This document shows, one piece after another, positions 33,769 to 41,652 of a DNA stretch of 64,000 bases (positions are counted from its first letter, which is position 1; every line of letters starts with the position of its first letter). This DNA comes from CAZSDP01 sp964605665 (lineage in GTDB: Bacteria > Planctomycetota > UBA8108 > UBA1146). The stretch spans positions 44,917 through 108,916 of the forward strand of contig CAZSDP010000016.1 of the NCBI GenBank assembly GCA_964605665.1, read 5' to 3'. The position numbers and the translations under genes are program-made. The notes beneath the pieces are model-generated. The model searched no databases. It was not told where the DNA came from and was given only the letters and a program-made list of their open reading frames with translations.

Positions 33769-35697
33769 ATGGCGACAATAGAGCCTACAGAACCAAAGAC
33801 GACCGAATTGGAGATCCAGAGAACTCTGGTGAGCCATCCGGAGTCTGACTCAGAGGCGCGAGAGCATTCCACGACAGAATTGCTCGAGGTCGAACCCTTC
33901 GCCACCGGGACAGCTCAACCTCGAGTCTCCCCCCAAAGTCGCTGGGATGGGGCTGCGGTGCACTTCGCACGAGGGGGGGCAATCCTCCTGGTGACCGTGA
34001 CTCTCCTGGTCTGTTGGCAAGGTATCGCCGATAGCCAAGAGTCTAAAGGTGACACCACCAAGCAAAACCTCGAAGAATCGAAGAAGTCCAACCACCAGAC
34101 CTCGGATGCAGATCCGCGGGTCGTGGAAGCATCGACCCTTCCGCGCAAGTTCTCCGCAGAGGAACTCGAAGCCCTCTTTCAAAACTGGCAAAGAAAAGAC
34201 CGCGGTAAGGGAACTCCATCGAGACTGGACAAAGGAACGAAGAGCAGCTCGCCGATCGTCGAACACCCCGCAGAAGGGGTTCAACCTCTCGCCGACTCGA
34301 ACTCTACTTCAGCCGCACAGCTGATCGGCCGCAACCTCCCAGGCGCTCAAGAGGCCTCCACGCGGGATGTCCCTCAAAGTCGCTCTCAGCAGAGCAACTC
34401 CGCGAGGGCCAGTCGATCGCTCAACCCTCATCTTCCTCCGGTAGAGAAGGAACAGACCTCCTCCGTTGATCGCCCCCTCTCTGAAGTGGGGGTTCCTGAT
34501 CTCGTCTGGCTCGACGGTTTCGAGTTAGCGATGGCTCTCCAGCGAGAATTCTCCGAAGGAATCGAAAGTGAACTCGCAGCTGTCGATGCTCAACTGAAGC
34601 ATGCACTCCTCGATTTCAGCCGCCGGGCCGGCCAAGGAGATAATCCTCTGCCCCGACTCCAGTCCCTGCTCCAGCTCTTGCGAAACACACTTCGTCTCGA
34701 GGTGACCGAGCACTCGACGATTGAAACTCTGGTTCCTGCCACCGTCTTGGCAAAACACCGGGCATCGTCGCTCGGTTGGTGTGTTCTCGCTTTGGCCATT
34801 GCGGACCGGATACATCACCTCGACCTCGAACCGATCGTCTGCAACGGTGAAATCGCTCTACGCTATGAGAATGGTTCTCATCGCTATGTGCTGTCACCAC
34901 GTCACCCCGACCGGGTGCTGACCGATCGAGAATTTTCCGACCAAGCGAGCCCCATCGGCGCTTCTCCCAAGATTCGTCCCATCACTCGCCAGAGTTTTTG
35001 GGGGCATGTCCTCGCTGCCGGTGCGATCGATCAGATCGAGCAGGGAGCCTACGCGCGAGGGATGGAGCTGGTCGATAGAGCGCTCCTTCTCGACCCACAC
35101 CAACCACGCGCCCTGATCGCCCAAGCCGCCGGATTCTTGGAGCGACGAGAAGAAACTCGCGCCCTCGAAAACCTCGCTCGGGCGATCCGACTCGATCCTT
35201 CCGACCAAACCGCCCGCAGGAAGCGCGTTGAGATTTTCCTCGATCTCGGTCGCTCCGACGCTGCGGGTGAGGATCTGCAGATTCTCGCGAACTCTGGAGC
35301 TGAGCCGGAGGACACCCTGAGCTACGCGAGGTTCTTACTCCAAAAAGGAGAATATCGGAGCGCGAGAGGAGCGCTCACCGCCCTACGGGAAGAAGGAGCC
35401 TCCCAAAATCTGCAGGAGAAGGCGAAAGAGCTCTCCCAGCTGATCGAAGCCACCGCATGGGTCGAAGTCTTGGAGTCGAGTCAAGATCCCCTCAAACGGC
35501 TCCAGGCCGCCCGTCGCCTAGGTTCGTATCCTATTCCAGTTTCAAGGGATGCGCTCATCAGGACCCTCGATGACCCGAGCGGACGGCTCTCCGCCGTCGC
35601 CCTCGCTCAACTTCGGAAAATTACCGGAATAAGCCACCTCGGACGCCTCTCAGAAGATTGGCGACTCGCCATCGAAAAAGCGAATCACCCCCAATAG
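33769..35697 (+). CDS. Membrane TPR protein with transglutaminase-like (SirB1-like) domain
   Basis: 642 residues from ATG 33769 (GGAGG four bases upstream; GTG 33751 is in frame). One membrane segment lies near residues 70-90 (GGAILLVTVTLLVCWQGIA), followed by a long Ser/Gln/Pro-rich linker of about 150 residues. The core near 270-400 resembles SirB1/transglutaminase-like domains: NTLRLEVTEHSTIETLVPAT, ASSLGWCVLALAIADRIHHL with a Cys, and ENGSHRYVLSPRHPDRVL with a His. TPR helices follow (GAYARGMELVDRALLLDPHQ; RALENLARAIRLDPSDQTAR) and a HEAT-like C-terminus. The Cys-His pair is the usual catalytic pair of the fold, but the family is degenerate and activity is not assured. Confidence 0.65.
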   Translation: MATIEPTEPKTTELEIQRTLVSHPESDSEAREHSTTELLEVEPFATGTAQPRVSPQSRWDGAAVHFARGGAILLVTVTLLVCWQGIADSQESKGDTTKQNLEESKKSNHQTSDADPRVVEASTLPRKFSAEELEALFQNWQRKDRGKGTPSRLDKGTKSSSPIVEHPAEGVQPLADSNSTSAAQLIGRNLPGAQEASTRDVPQSRSQQSNSARASRSLNPHLPPVEKEQTSSVDRPLSEVGVPDLVWLDGFELAMALQREFSEGIESELAAVDAQLKHALLDFSRRAGQGDNPLPRLQSLLQLLRNTLRLEVTEHSTIETLVPATVLAKHRASSLGWCVLALAIADRIHHLDLEPIVCNGEIALRYENGSHRYVLSPRHPDRVLTDREFSDQASPIGASPKIRPITRQSFWGHVLAAGAIDQIEQGAYARGMELVDRALLLDPHQPRALIAQAAGFLERREETRALENLARAIRLDPSDQTARRKRVEIFLDLGRSDAAGEDLQILANSGAEPEDTLSYARFLLQKGEYRSARGALTALREEGASQNLQEKAKELSQLIEATAWVEVLESSQDPLKRLQAARRLGSYPIPVSRDALIRTLDDPSGRLSAVALAQLRKITGISHLGRLSEDWRLAIEKANHPQ

Positions 35698-35808
35698 CCC
35701 TCCGAACAGCTCTATTTCCCCTCTTAAGCTTCCGGTTGCTGCCCGATCTACACGTGGTTACCATCCTTTTTGGGCATACTCGCGTAATGAATATCGTGAC
35801 CTGTGTTT

Positions 35809-35970
35809 CGCAAACACGGTGTTTCACAAACACGGTGTTTNNNNNNNNNNNNNNNNNNNNNNNNNNNNNNNNNNNNNNNNNNNNNNNNNNNNNNNNNNNN
35901 NNNNNNNNNNNNNNNNNNNNNNNNNNNNNNNNNNNNNNNNCAAACACGGTGTTTCACAAACACGGTGTTT
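35809..35970. repeat. 16-bp tandem repeat array spanning an assembly gap
   Basis: Two copies of CACAAACACGGTGTTT-type units before the gap (35809-35824 and 35825-35840; the first begins CGCAAAC) and nearly two after it (35941-35954 partial and 35955-35970). Each unit holds a near-perfect dyad AAACAC-G-GTGTTT. The 100 N at 35841-35940 is a fixed-size placeholder, so the true copy number is unknown. Frames read through the N are meaningless. Confidence 0.92.
35841..35940. other. Assembly gap (100 N)
   Basis: Exactly 100 undetermined bases with the same tandem repeat on both sides, as expected when a repeat could not be assembled. Confidence 0.99.
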
Positions 35971-36061
35971 TCGTGAACCAAGGTGGATAACTCCCAGCCC
36001 TGCTGAGTCATGAACCCGGCGTCGTTCCGGCGGCTCAAAAGCTGAGAGTGGAGGTCCTTGG

Positions 36062-36119
36062 GGAGAGCGAGACCGATGGGGGTCCGGGCTTTCGAAGCCC
36101 GGTGTCGGTCGAGGTCTCC
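36062..36119. other. Multi-stem hairpin before the metalloprotease gene
   Basis: Nested stems: 36062-36066 with 36115-36119 (5 bp), 36071-36076 with 36105-36110 (6 bp), and a perfect 8-bp inner hairpin 36084-36091 with 36095-36102. It may be a structured leader, a small RNA or a terminator. No known RNA family was recognised, and no T-run is present. Confidence 0.5.
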
Positions 36120-36265
36120 ACTCACGATTGCTTGCGATGCATGGATGTGTCGCATAGTTCGCGCCAATCGAGGCTCACGAAATTGTCGAGTGCTCGCCCA
36201 AGTGTCGAGGTTCCTGGCTGAGTTTTTTGGCCGGGGTACTTCACTGGTTCCGTTCACCCCCATTC

Positions 36266-38953
36266 ATGGCCGAGGAAGGACTCAGAGCCTTGTCGAATTT
36301 TTCGAACCAGACTCAATCGTGCCAATTGTGGATTGCGGTCTTGACCGCACTCTTACTCTCAACCGCGAGTGTCGATGCTCAATCCCAGAGCATTACGGAA
36401 GCACCTCCCGAAGCGGAAGCACTCGCTCCCCTCTTCGAAGTATCAGAGCTTGCGGTCGAGAATCTCGACATCTTCGAAGATCCGATCAGTACGGAACTGA
36501 TCGTAGAAATCCCGGTCAATGCTGAAACGTGGACTCTTCGACTCGCCCCCTACTCGATGAGGAGTGACAAGTTCCGCGTCTTTACCGACGATGGAAGCGG
36601 CGATCTTCAGGTCTACCCCACCCCGCCAGTCACCACGCGCCGAGGAGAAGTGCTGGAGATTCCGGGATCGAGCGTTGCCGCGAGCTTCTACCAAGGACAA
36701 TTGAAAGCGACGATCCATACCGCGACTGAAACGTGGATCATTCAACCGGTCACGGATGTCGGAATCTCTTCTCTAGAGAGCTGGCATGTGGTCTACCCCG
36801 CAGTGAATTCGCTCCGAGGTCCAGAGACTTGTGGTGTTCCCGATGGGGTCGTGAGCGGAGGGGGCGCCGCTGGGGGGATCTCCTCCTTCGGAACCACCCT
36901 ATTCCTCACCGAGATCGGAATCGATTCCGACTTCGAGTACTACGTCGCAAATGGCCAAAATGTGAACAACACCGTGAACGATATCGAGTCGGTGATGAAC
37001 TCCGTAGAGAACACCTACGAAGTCGCGGCGATTCAAATCGGCTACGAGATCACGACGATCATCATCCGAACGTCATCGAGTGATCCTTACGGCACCCAGT
37101 CGAACCCGGGAGCTCTCCTCAGCAGTTTCAATTCGGTCTGGAGCTCTGCGCCGGAAAACGGAGTCGACAGAGATGTCGCGCACCTCTTCACCGGGGTCAA
37201 TCTCGATTCGACGGTGATCGGAATCGCGAATCTCTCCGACATCTGCACTTCAAACGCCTACGGGCTCTCTCAATCACGGTTCACATCGAACTTCAATCGC
37301 CGCGTCGCTCTGACCTCCCATGAACTCGGGCACAACTGGTCGAGCACCCACTGCAACAGTCAGGCGGAGTGCCGAATCATGTGCTCGGGACTCGGCGGAT
37401 GTAATGGAGTCAACCCATTGAGCTTCGCTCCTGTGCCGATTGGCCAGATCGTGGGCTACCGAAACTCACGGAGCTGCCTTTCCGATCGGCCACCTCCGAC
37501 CACCTTGCCCTTCATCGAAGAATTCACTTCGGGAGCTCTCGATGCGAATCGCTGGATCTACAACAGCGGTGGAGCTGTCACCTCGCAGGCCATCGGCGAA
37601 CCGAGCGCACCCAGTTCATTCGTGCTCGACGCAGCCGGCAGCGGCCTCTACGACAAAGACGAGTTGAGAAGTAACTTCATCGACTTGAATGGCACCAGCA
37701 ACGTCAACCTCAGCTTCTTTGTGGAGCACCGAGGAGTCGAATCTGGTGAGGAGTTTGTGATCGAATTCCTCAATAGTGGGCTCGACTGGGTTGAGCTCGA
37801 CCGCATCACTTCGAATGGAGTCGACCAGTCCACCTTCACTCAATTCACTTACAACCTCAGTCAAACCCCGGGAGCGATCCACAATCAGTTCAGAATCCGA
37901 TTCCGAACCGAGGTCAACGCTTCTAACGACGACTGGTACATCGACAATATCACGATCAATGAGGGCCCTCCGCCTTCGATCGACCCCCCCACACTCTTGA
38001 CGATGAATCCTCTGTCCGGGCCCACCGCGGGTGGCACCCAAGTGACGATCTCCGGCTTCGACTTCGCGCCCGATATCTTGGTGTTGGTCGGTAGCCAGCT
38101 CCTCGTCGATCAGATCTTCATCGACGATATGACGGTTGTCGGGAAGACCCCCTTCAACCCGATTCCTGGACCGGTCACGGTAAGTGTGAACCAGGCCTCT
38201 GGCGTCGACTCGATCCCGGCACTCTTCCGATACACCCAAGAAGACATCATTCATGGTAGTGGAACGAGTGCCCCCGGCACGCTAGTCACCGTCCCCATCA
38301 TCGCGGACCACGAGACGACCCTTGCCGGATTCTCTCTCGGTATGGACTTCGACGCCTCTGAGATCACAGTGGATTCGATCACCGGAGCGGGAACTGAAAG
38401 CGCCAACGCCGACTTCTTCCAAGAGTCGATCAATAACTCGACTGGACCAGGAGGCGGTTGGTGGACCCTAGGCGTGGTCCTCAGCTTCACCGGATCCTCG
38501 ATCATCGTTCCCGGGCCTGACTCGGTATTGGTCGAGGCCACCTACTCGATTCCACCCACGGCCAATCTCGGTGATCAGATTCAGATCACTCCAGTCTCCG
38601 GGATCGGAAGTCCTCCGACCGACAATCTACTGGTGGCGATCGGAGGCTCTACCCTGATTCCGAGTCTCATCCCCGGGATCATTTCAACCGAGGGAGTTGT
38701 CTTCCTACGTGGCGACACCAATGCAGATGGACAGGTAAACATCGGCGATGCCGTCTCGATTCTCGGCTTCCTCTTCAGCCAAGAGCCAAATGACTGTCTC
38801 GACGCCATCGACACGAACGATGACGGAATGGCAGACATTGGCGATGCGATCTATCTGCTAGACTTCTTGTTCTCACAAGGTCCGCCGCCGGCGATTCCAT
38901 TCCCAAACCCGGGCGTGGACCCGACCGCTGACCTACTCGATTGCAATCCGTAG
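36266..38953 (+). CDS. Secreted reprolysin-like zinc metalloprotease with IPT, cohesin-like and dockerin-like domains
   Basis: 895 residues from ATG 36266; TTG 36227 is in frame. A signal peptide ends near VDAQ. A propeptide-like beta region is followed by the metalloprotease domain (about 180-410) with HELGHNWSSTH, zinc ligands H-E-x2-H-x5-H, and a Met-turn Met in CRIMCSGLGGC. The usual Gly after HExxHxx is Ser here. Next is a jelly-roll-like domain (about 430-560; SGALDANRWIYNSGG, GEEFVIEFLNS), an IPT/TIG domain (about 570-650; PLSGPTAGGTQVTISGFDF), a cohesin-like domain (about 660-800; TLAGFSLGMDFDASEITVDS) and two calcium loops (RGDTNADGQVNIGDAVSILG; DTNDDGMADIGDAIYLLDFL) ending DPTADLLDCNP. 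Probably a cell-surface or secreted peptidase. Confidence 0.85.
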   Translation: MAEEGLRALSNFSNQTQSCQLWIAVLTALLLSTASVDAQSQSITEAPPEAEALAPLFEVSELAVENLDIFEDPISTELIVEIPVNAETWTLRLAPYSMRSDKFRVFTDDGSGDLQVYPTPPVTTRRGEVLEIPGSSVAASFYQGQLKATIHTATETWIIQPVTDVGISSLESWHVVYPAVNSLRGPETCGVPDGVVSGGGAAGGISSFGTTLFLTEIGIDSDFEYYVANGQNVNNTVNDIESVMNSVENTYEVAAIQIGYEITTIIIRTSSSDPYGTQSNPGALLSSFNSVWSSAPENGVDRDVAHLFTGVNLDSTVIGIANLSDICTSNAYGLSQSRFTSNFNRRVALTSHELGHNWSSTHCNSQAECRIMCSGLGGCNGVNPLSFAPVPIGQIVGYRNSRSCLSDRPPPTTLPFIEEFTSGALDANRWIYNSGGAVTSQAIGEPSAPSSFVLDAAGSGLYDKDELRSNFIDLNGTSNVNLSFFVEHRGVESGEEFVIEFLNSGLDWVELDRITSNGVDQSTFTQFTYNLSQTPGAIHNQFRIRFRTEVNASNDDWYIDNITINEGPPPSIDPPTLLTMNPLSGPTAGGTQVTISGFDFAPDILVLVGSQLLVDQIFIDDMTVVGKTPFNPIPGPVTVSVNQASGVDSIPALFRYTQEDIIHGSGTSAPGTLVTVPIIADHETTLAGFSLGMDFDASEITVDSITGAGTESANADFFQESINNSTGPGGGWWTLGVVLSFTGSSIIVPGPDSVLVEATYSIPPTANLGDQIQITPVSGIGSPPTDNLLVAIGGSTLIPSLIPGIISTEGVVFLRGDTNADGQVNIGDAVSILGFLFSQEPNDCLDAIDTNDDGMADIGDAIYLLDFLFSQGPPPAIPFPNPGVDPTADLLDCNP

Positions 38954-38966
38954 ACACGGTTTTCAT

Positions 38967-39013
38967 TCGCCGGACTCCCTTCAGTGATTCGATTCGCGAA
39001 GGGAGTCCGGCGA
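38967..39013 (+). terminator. Long hairpin after the metalloprotease gene
   Basis: Perfect 16-bp stem (38967-38982 with 38998-39013) and a 15-nt loop, 14 nt beyond the protease stop and about 49 nt before the next start. There is no T-run, so it may be a processing or partial-termination site within the operon. Confidence 0.7.
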
Positions 39014-39061
39014 CCGCCTTGCGGCAAGACCGTTGACTCGCTGGCAGGAGCAGAGGGAGAG

Positions 39062-39625
39062 ATGAAGCTGAAGCACAAAATTTCGATCTTGTCCGCCGTC
39101 GTCCTGCTCAGTACGACGGCATTTTCTTGGGCCGCGCAGAAGAAGCTCCCGCTCGAAATGCTCTGCCAACATGCAGAGAGAATCGTGATCGCCGAAGTGG
39201 TGAGCATGCGGGTCCTTCCCGAGCCGGTGGATTGGATCGGACTCGGCCCTCTGACCACCACCGAGGTCACCCTGAAGATCGAAGCACGGTGGAAGGGACC
39301 AAATGACGGCAACGAGGTGACAGTCCTCGTTCCTGGAGGCACCGACCACAAAACCGGCTTGACGACTCGACTCTCCGGAAATGTGCGCTTCAGCGTCGGT
39401 GAGCGCGCTCTCATCTTCATCAACGAAACCGAAGACCGTCGCCATGTCTATGGCTGGGAGCAAGGCAAGTACCCGATCATCGTAAAACGAGTTGTCGGCA
39501 ATCGCGCCTTTGCCATCGCGGAAGACATTCTGCTGCATCCCTTAGAAAAGAAGATCAAGCGAGTCCTTTCGAAGCTCGAGTCAGAAAAGAAGATCGCCCC
39601 CCAACGAGAGGGGGCTGGACAATGA
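39062..39625 (+). CDS. Small exported protein between two metalloproteases
   Basis: 187 residues from ATG 39062 (GGGAGAG upstream; the open frame starts at 38984 but has no signal sequence there). The signal peptide is MKLKHKISILSAVVLLSTTA with FSWAA at the end. The mature protein has alternating beta strands (ERIVIAEVVSMRVLPEPVDW; TTTEVTLKIEARWKGPNDGN; NEVTVLVPGGTDHKTGLTTR; GERALIFINETEDRRHVYGW), a pattern seen in small secreted proteins next to matrixin genes in planctomycetes and myxobacteria, but no named family is claimed. It overlaps the matrixin ATG by 4 nt, so the two are translationally coupled. It may be an inhibitor, chaperone or substrate-binding partner. Confidence 0.7.
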   Translation: MKLKHKISILSAVVLLSTTAFSWAAQKKLPLEMLCQHAERIVIAEVVSMRVLPEPVDWIGLGPLTTTEVTLKIEARWKGPNDGNEVTVLVPGGTDHKTGLTTRLSGNVRFSVGERALIFINETEDRRHVYGWEQGKYPIIVKRVVGNRAFAIAEDILLHPLEKKIKRVLSKLESEKKIAPQREGAGQ

Positions 39626-41520
39626 TCCGCGAAGAAAAAACCGCGATCAGGCCGAGCCTCATTCGCACTTCGGTTCCGGTTCTCTGTTTAATCGTGCTCT
39701 TTGCGACGATTACCGCGATCCACGCGTTCGTCCTCACCGGCTCCAGCTGGTTCAACAATGCCCACGGCTTCCGCGTCAATCCGAACTTCCCACCAGGGTC
39801 GGCAGGGTCGACTCAACAGCAAATCGATGCGATTCGCTGCAGCGCGATCGCCTGGCGGCAGCAGGCACAAGCAAACCTACAAGTCAGCTATCAAGGCACG
39901 ACCTCGATCACCTCGGTAAACCCAAGCGATGGCGTCAACGCATGCTACTTCTCGCCGACGAATCCCGGCGGTGGAACTCTAGCAGTCACCGTCTTCTTCA
40001 GCTCAGGACCGAATCTTGTCGCTTACGATATGGCGTACTATCAGGCGAACGACTTCGGTTCGATATTTTGGAATGGCGTCGGAGACCCCTCCCCGATCCA
40101 AACTGACTTGATCTCGGTGGCTACTCATGAGTTCGGTCACGCGATTGGGCTCGACCATCCTCCAGTACCCGCCGCAACGATGTTCGCGAGCTACCAAGAC
40201 GGAACCGCCTTCGTCCGCACTCTGCATTCCGACGACATCGCCGGGTGCCAAACGCTGTATGGGTCAAATGGTGGCATCAACGCAGACCCTCAGATCAATG
40301 ATGTCGATCCTCCAGAAGGCCCCACCAGTGGAGGAAACAGCGTCACGATCACTGGCGAGAACTTCACTTGGGAAGCAGATACCGTCGTGCGGATCGACAA
40401 CGTCGTCTTGTCTCCGTCTTTTTGGAATCTCGACAATTGCGGCCAGCTGATCATCACCAACATGCCTTCGCATGCCCCAGGACCGGTTCCTATCCGAATC
40501 GATAACGAACTGGGGACTGTGACTCTCAACGACGCGTACAACTACGGGGGGCTCCCCCCGGTGCTCACGGGAGTCAATCCTGCGGCAGGGCCGGTAGCAG
40601 GAGGCAACCAGGTCAGTCTTCTTGGAGAAAACCTCGCGAGTAATGCCGTGGTCTTCTTCGGAACTCAACAAGCAACGGGAGTCACTCAGGTCAGCGCCAA
40701 TGAACTGCTGGTCACCGTTCCCGGAGCAGCCTCTCCGGGTCCAGTGCTTGTCAGTGTGAGCCAAACCGCCGGTTCAGACTCTCTGATCGATGGATACCTT
40801 TACTCAAGCAATCAGGTGCGAATTGAGAGCAATACTGCTTCGATTGGCGCGGTTGGATTCGAGTCTCTCACTCTCGCTACAACTGATGTACCCCTCGCTG
40901 GGTACTCATTCGCAGTGGAATTTGACGGCACTTGGCTCGATGTTGCGGAAATCACCGATCAAGGAACCGCAACGGAAGGTGCTGAGTTCTTCGAGCCCGG
41001 GGTCATCGATACCGAGGGTGCTCTCGGTAGTTCATGGCGAATCGGGGTTGTCATGAGCTTCACCGGAGCGACCACGATTCCCGTTGGGAATGAATTCCCA
41101 CTGCTCGCCACCCTTTATGACATCGAACCCTTCACACCAGACGGAACGATGACGGTCCTCGACATTGTGGATGGCGCGGGGTCACCACCGACCCAGCTTG
41201 TCTTTGTTCCGCCGTCGGGCGTATCGATCGTCCCCACTCACATCGACGCTCTACTCACCCTTGCGGTCGGGGGCTTTCTCCGTGGTGATAGCAATCGCGA
41301 TGGCAATGTTGATGTGGCAGACCCGGTCTACACTTTGGCGTTCCTCTTTTCTGGAGGCCCCGGAATCTGTCCTGATGCCATGGATGCGAACGATGACGGC
41401 GAGGTAGACATCGGAGACCCGATCTATTGCCTCTCCTTCCTCTTTTCAGGAGGTCTGGAGCCACCACCCCCCTACCCGAACGAAGGCCAAGACCCGACAG
41501 CAGACTCCATCGGGTGCTGA
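39622..41520 (+). CDS. Matrixin-type metalloprotease with IPT, cohesin-like and dockerin-like domains
   Basis: 632 residues, start ATG 39622 overlapping the previous stop. A signal anchor (VLCLIVLFATITAIHAF) is followed by a matrixin (M10A) catalytic domain with the canonical zinc motif HEFGHAIGLDH near residue 170 and the Met-turn ATMFASY. Two IPT/TIG domains follow (PPEGPTSGGNSVTITGENFT; PAAGPVAGGNQVSLLGENLA), then a cohesin-like domain (LAGYSFAVEFDGTWLDVAEI), and two calcium loops (RGDSNRDGNVDVADPVYTLA; DANDDGEVDIGDPIYCLSFL) ending DPTADSIGC. It shares this C-terminal architecture with the upstream reprolysin-like enzyme, so the two were probably built from one modular template. Confidence 0.9.
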   Translation: MIREEKTAIRPSLIRTSVPVLCLIVLFATITAIHAFVLTGSSWFNNAHGFRVNPNFPPGSAGSTQQQIDAIRCSAIAWRQQAQANLQVSYQGTTSITSVNPSDGVNACYFSPTNPGGGTLAVTVFFSSGPNLVAYDMAYYQANDFGSIFWNGVGDPSPIQTDLISVATHEFGHAIGLDHPPVPAATMFASYQDGTAFVRTLHSDDIAGCQTLYGSNGGINADPQINDVDPPEGPTSGGNSVTITGENFTWEADTVVRIDNVVLSPSFWNLDNCGQLIITNMPSHAPGPVPIRIDNELGTVTLNDAYNYGGLPPVLTGVNPAAGPVAGGNQVSLLGENLASNAVVFFGTQQATGVTQVSANELLVTVPGAASPGPVLVSVSQTAGSDSLIDGYLYSSNQVRIESNTASIGAVGFESLTLATTDVPLAGYSFAVEFDGTWLDVAEITDQGTATEGAEFFEPGVIDTEGALGSSWRIGVVMSFTGATTIPVGNEFPLLATLYDIEPFTPDGTMTVLDIVDGAGSPPTQLVFVPPSGVSIVPTHIDALLTLAVGGFLRGDSNRDGNVDVADPVYTLAFLFSGGPGICPDAMDANDDGEVDIGDPIYCLSFLFSGGLEPPPPYPNEGQDPTADSIGC

Positions 41521-41624
41521 ATCGAGTCTCATTTAGCCCATCAAGATTTGTGGGGAGTGTCGGCGAAGAGCTGGTGCTCCCCACCGTTCTTTTTTTGCGG
41601 ATTTATTAGCTGTGCATCTCTCAA

Positions 41625-41651
41625 AATGTCGCGCGAGTTTCGCGCGACATT
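41625..41651. terminator. Bidirectional hairpin between matrixin and helicase genes
   Basis: Perfect 12-bp stem (41625-41636 with 41640-41651) and a 3-nt loop. On the minus strand TTTT lies at the foot of the stem right after the helicase stop. The genes are convergent. Confidence 0.8.
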
Positions 41652-41652
41652 C

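Noticed and set aside
33367..33837. Minus-strand frame of about 156 residues overlapping the kdsD start
   Set aside because: It overlaps kdsD by about 130 bp in another frame and uses rarer Arg codons; no family was recognised. kdsD has its own ribosome site, so this frame is probably chance.
35809..35970. Possible CRISPR array
   Set aside because: The 16-bp units are contiguous with no spacers, and no cas genes are near.
35621..36263. Open frames passing through the 35.8-kb N gap
   Set aside because: They depend on translating N and a repeat, so they are artefacts.
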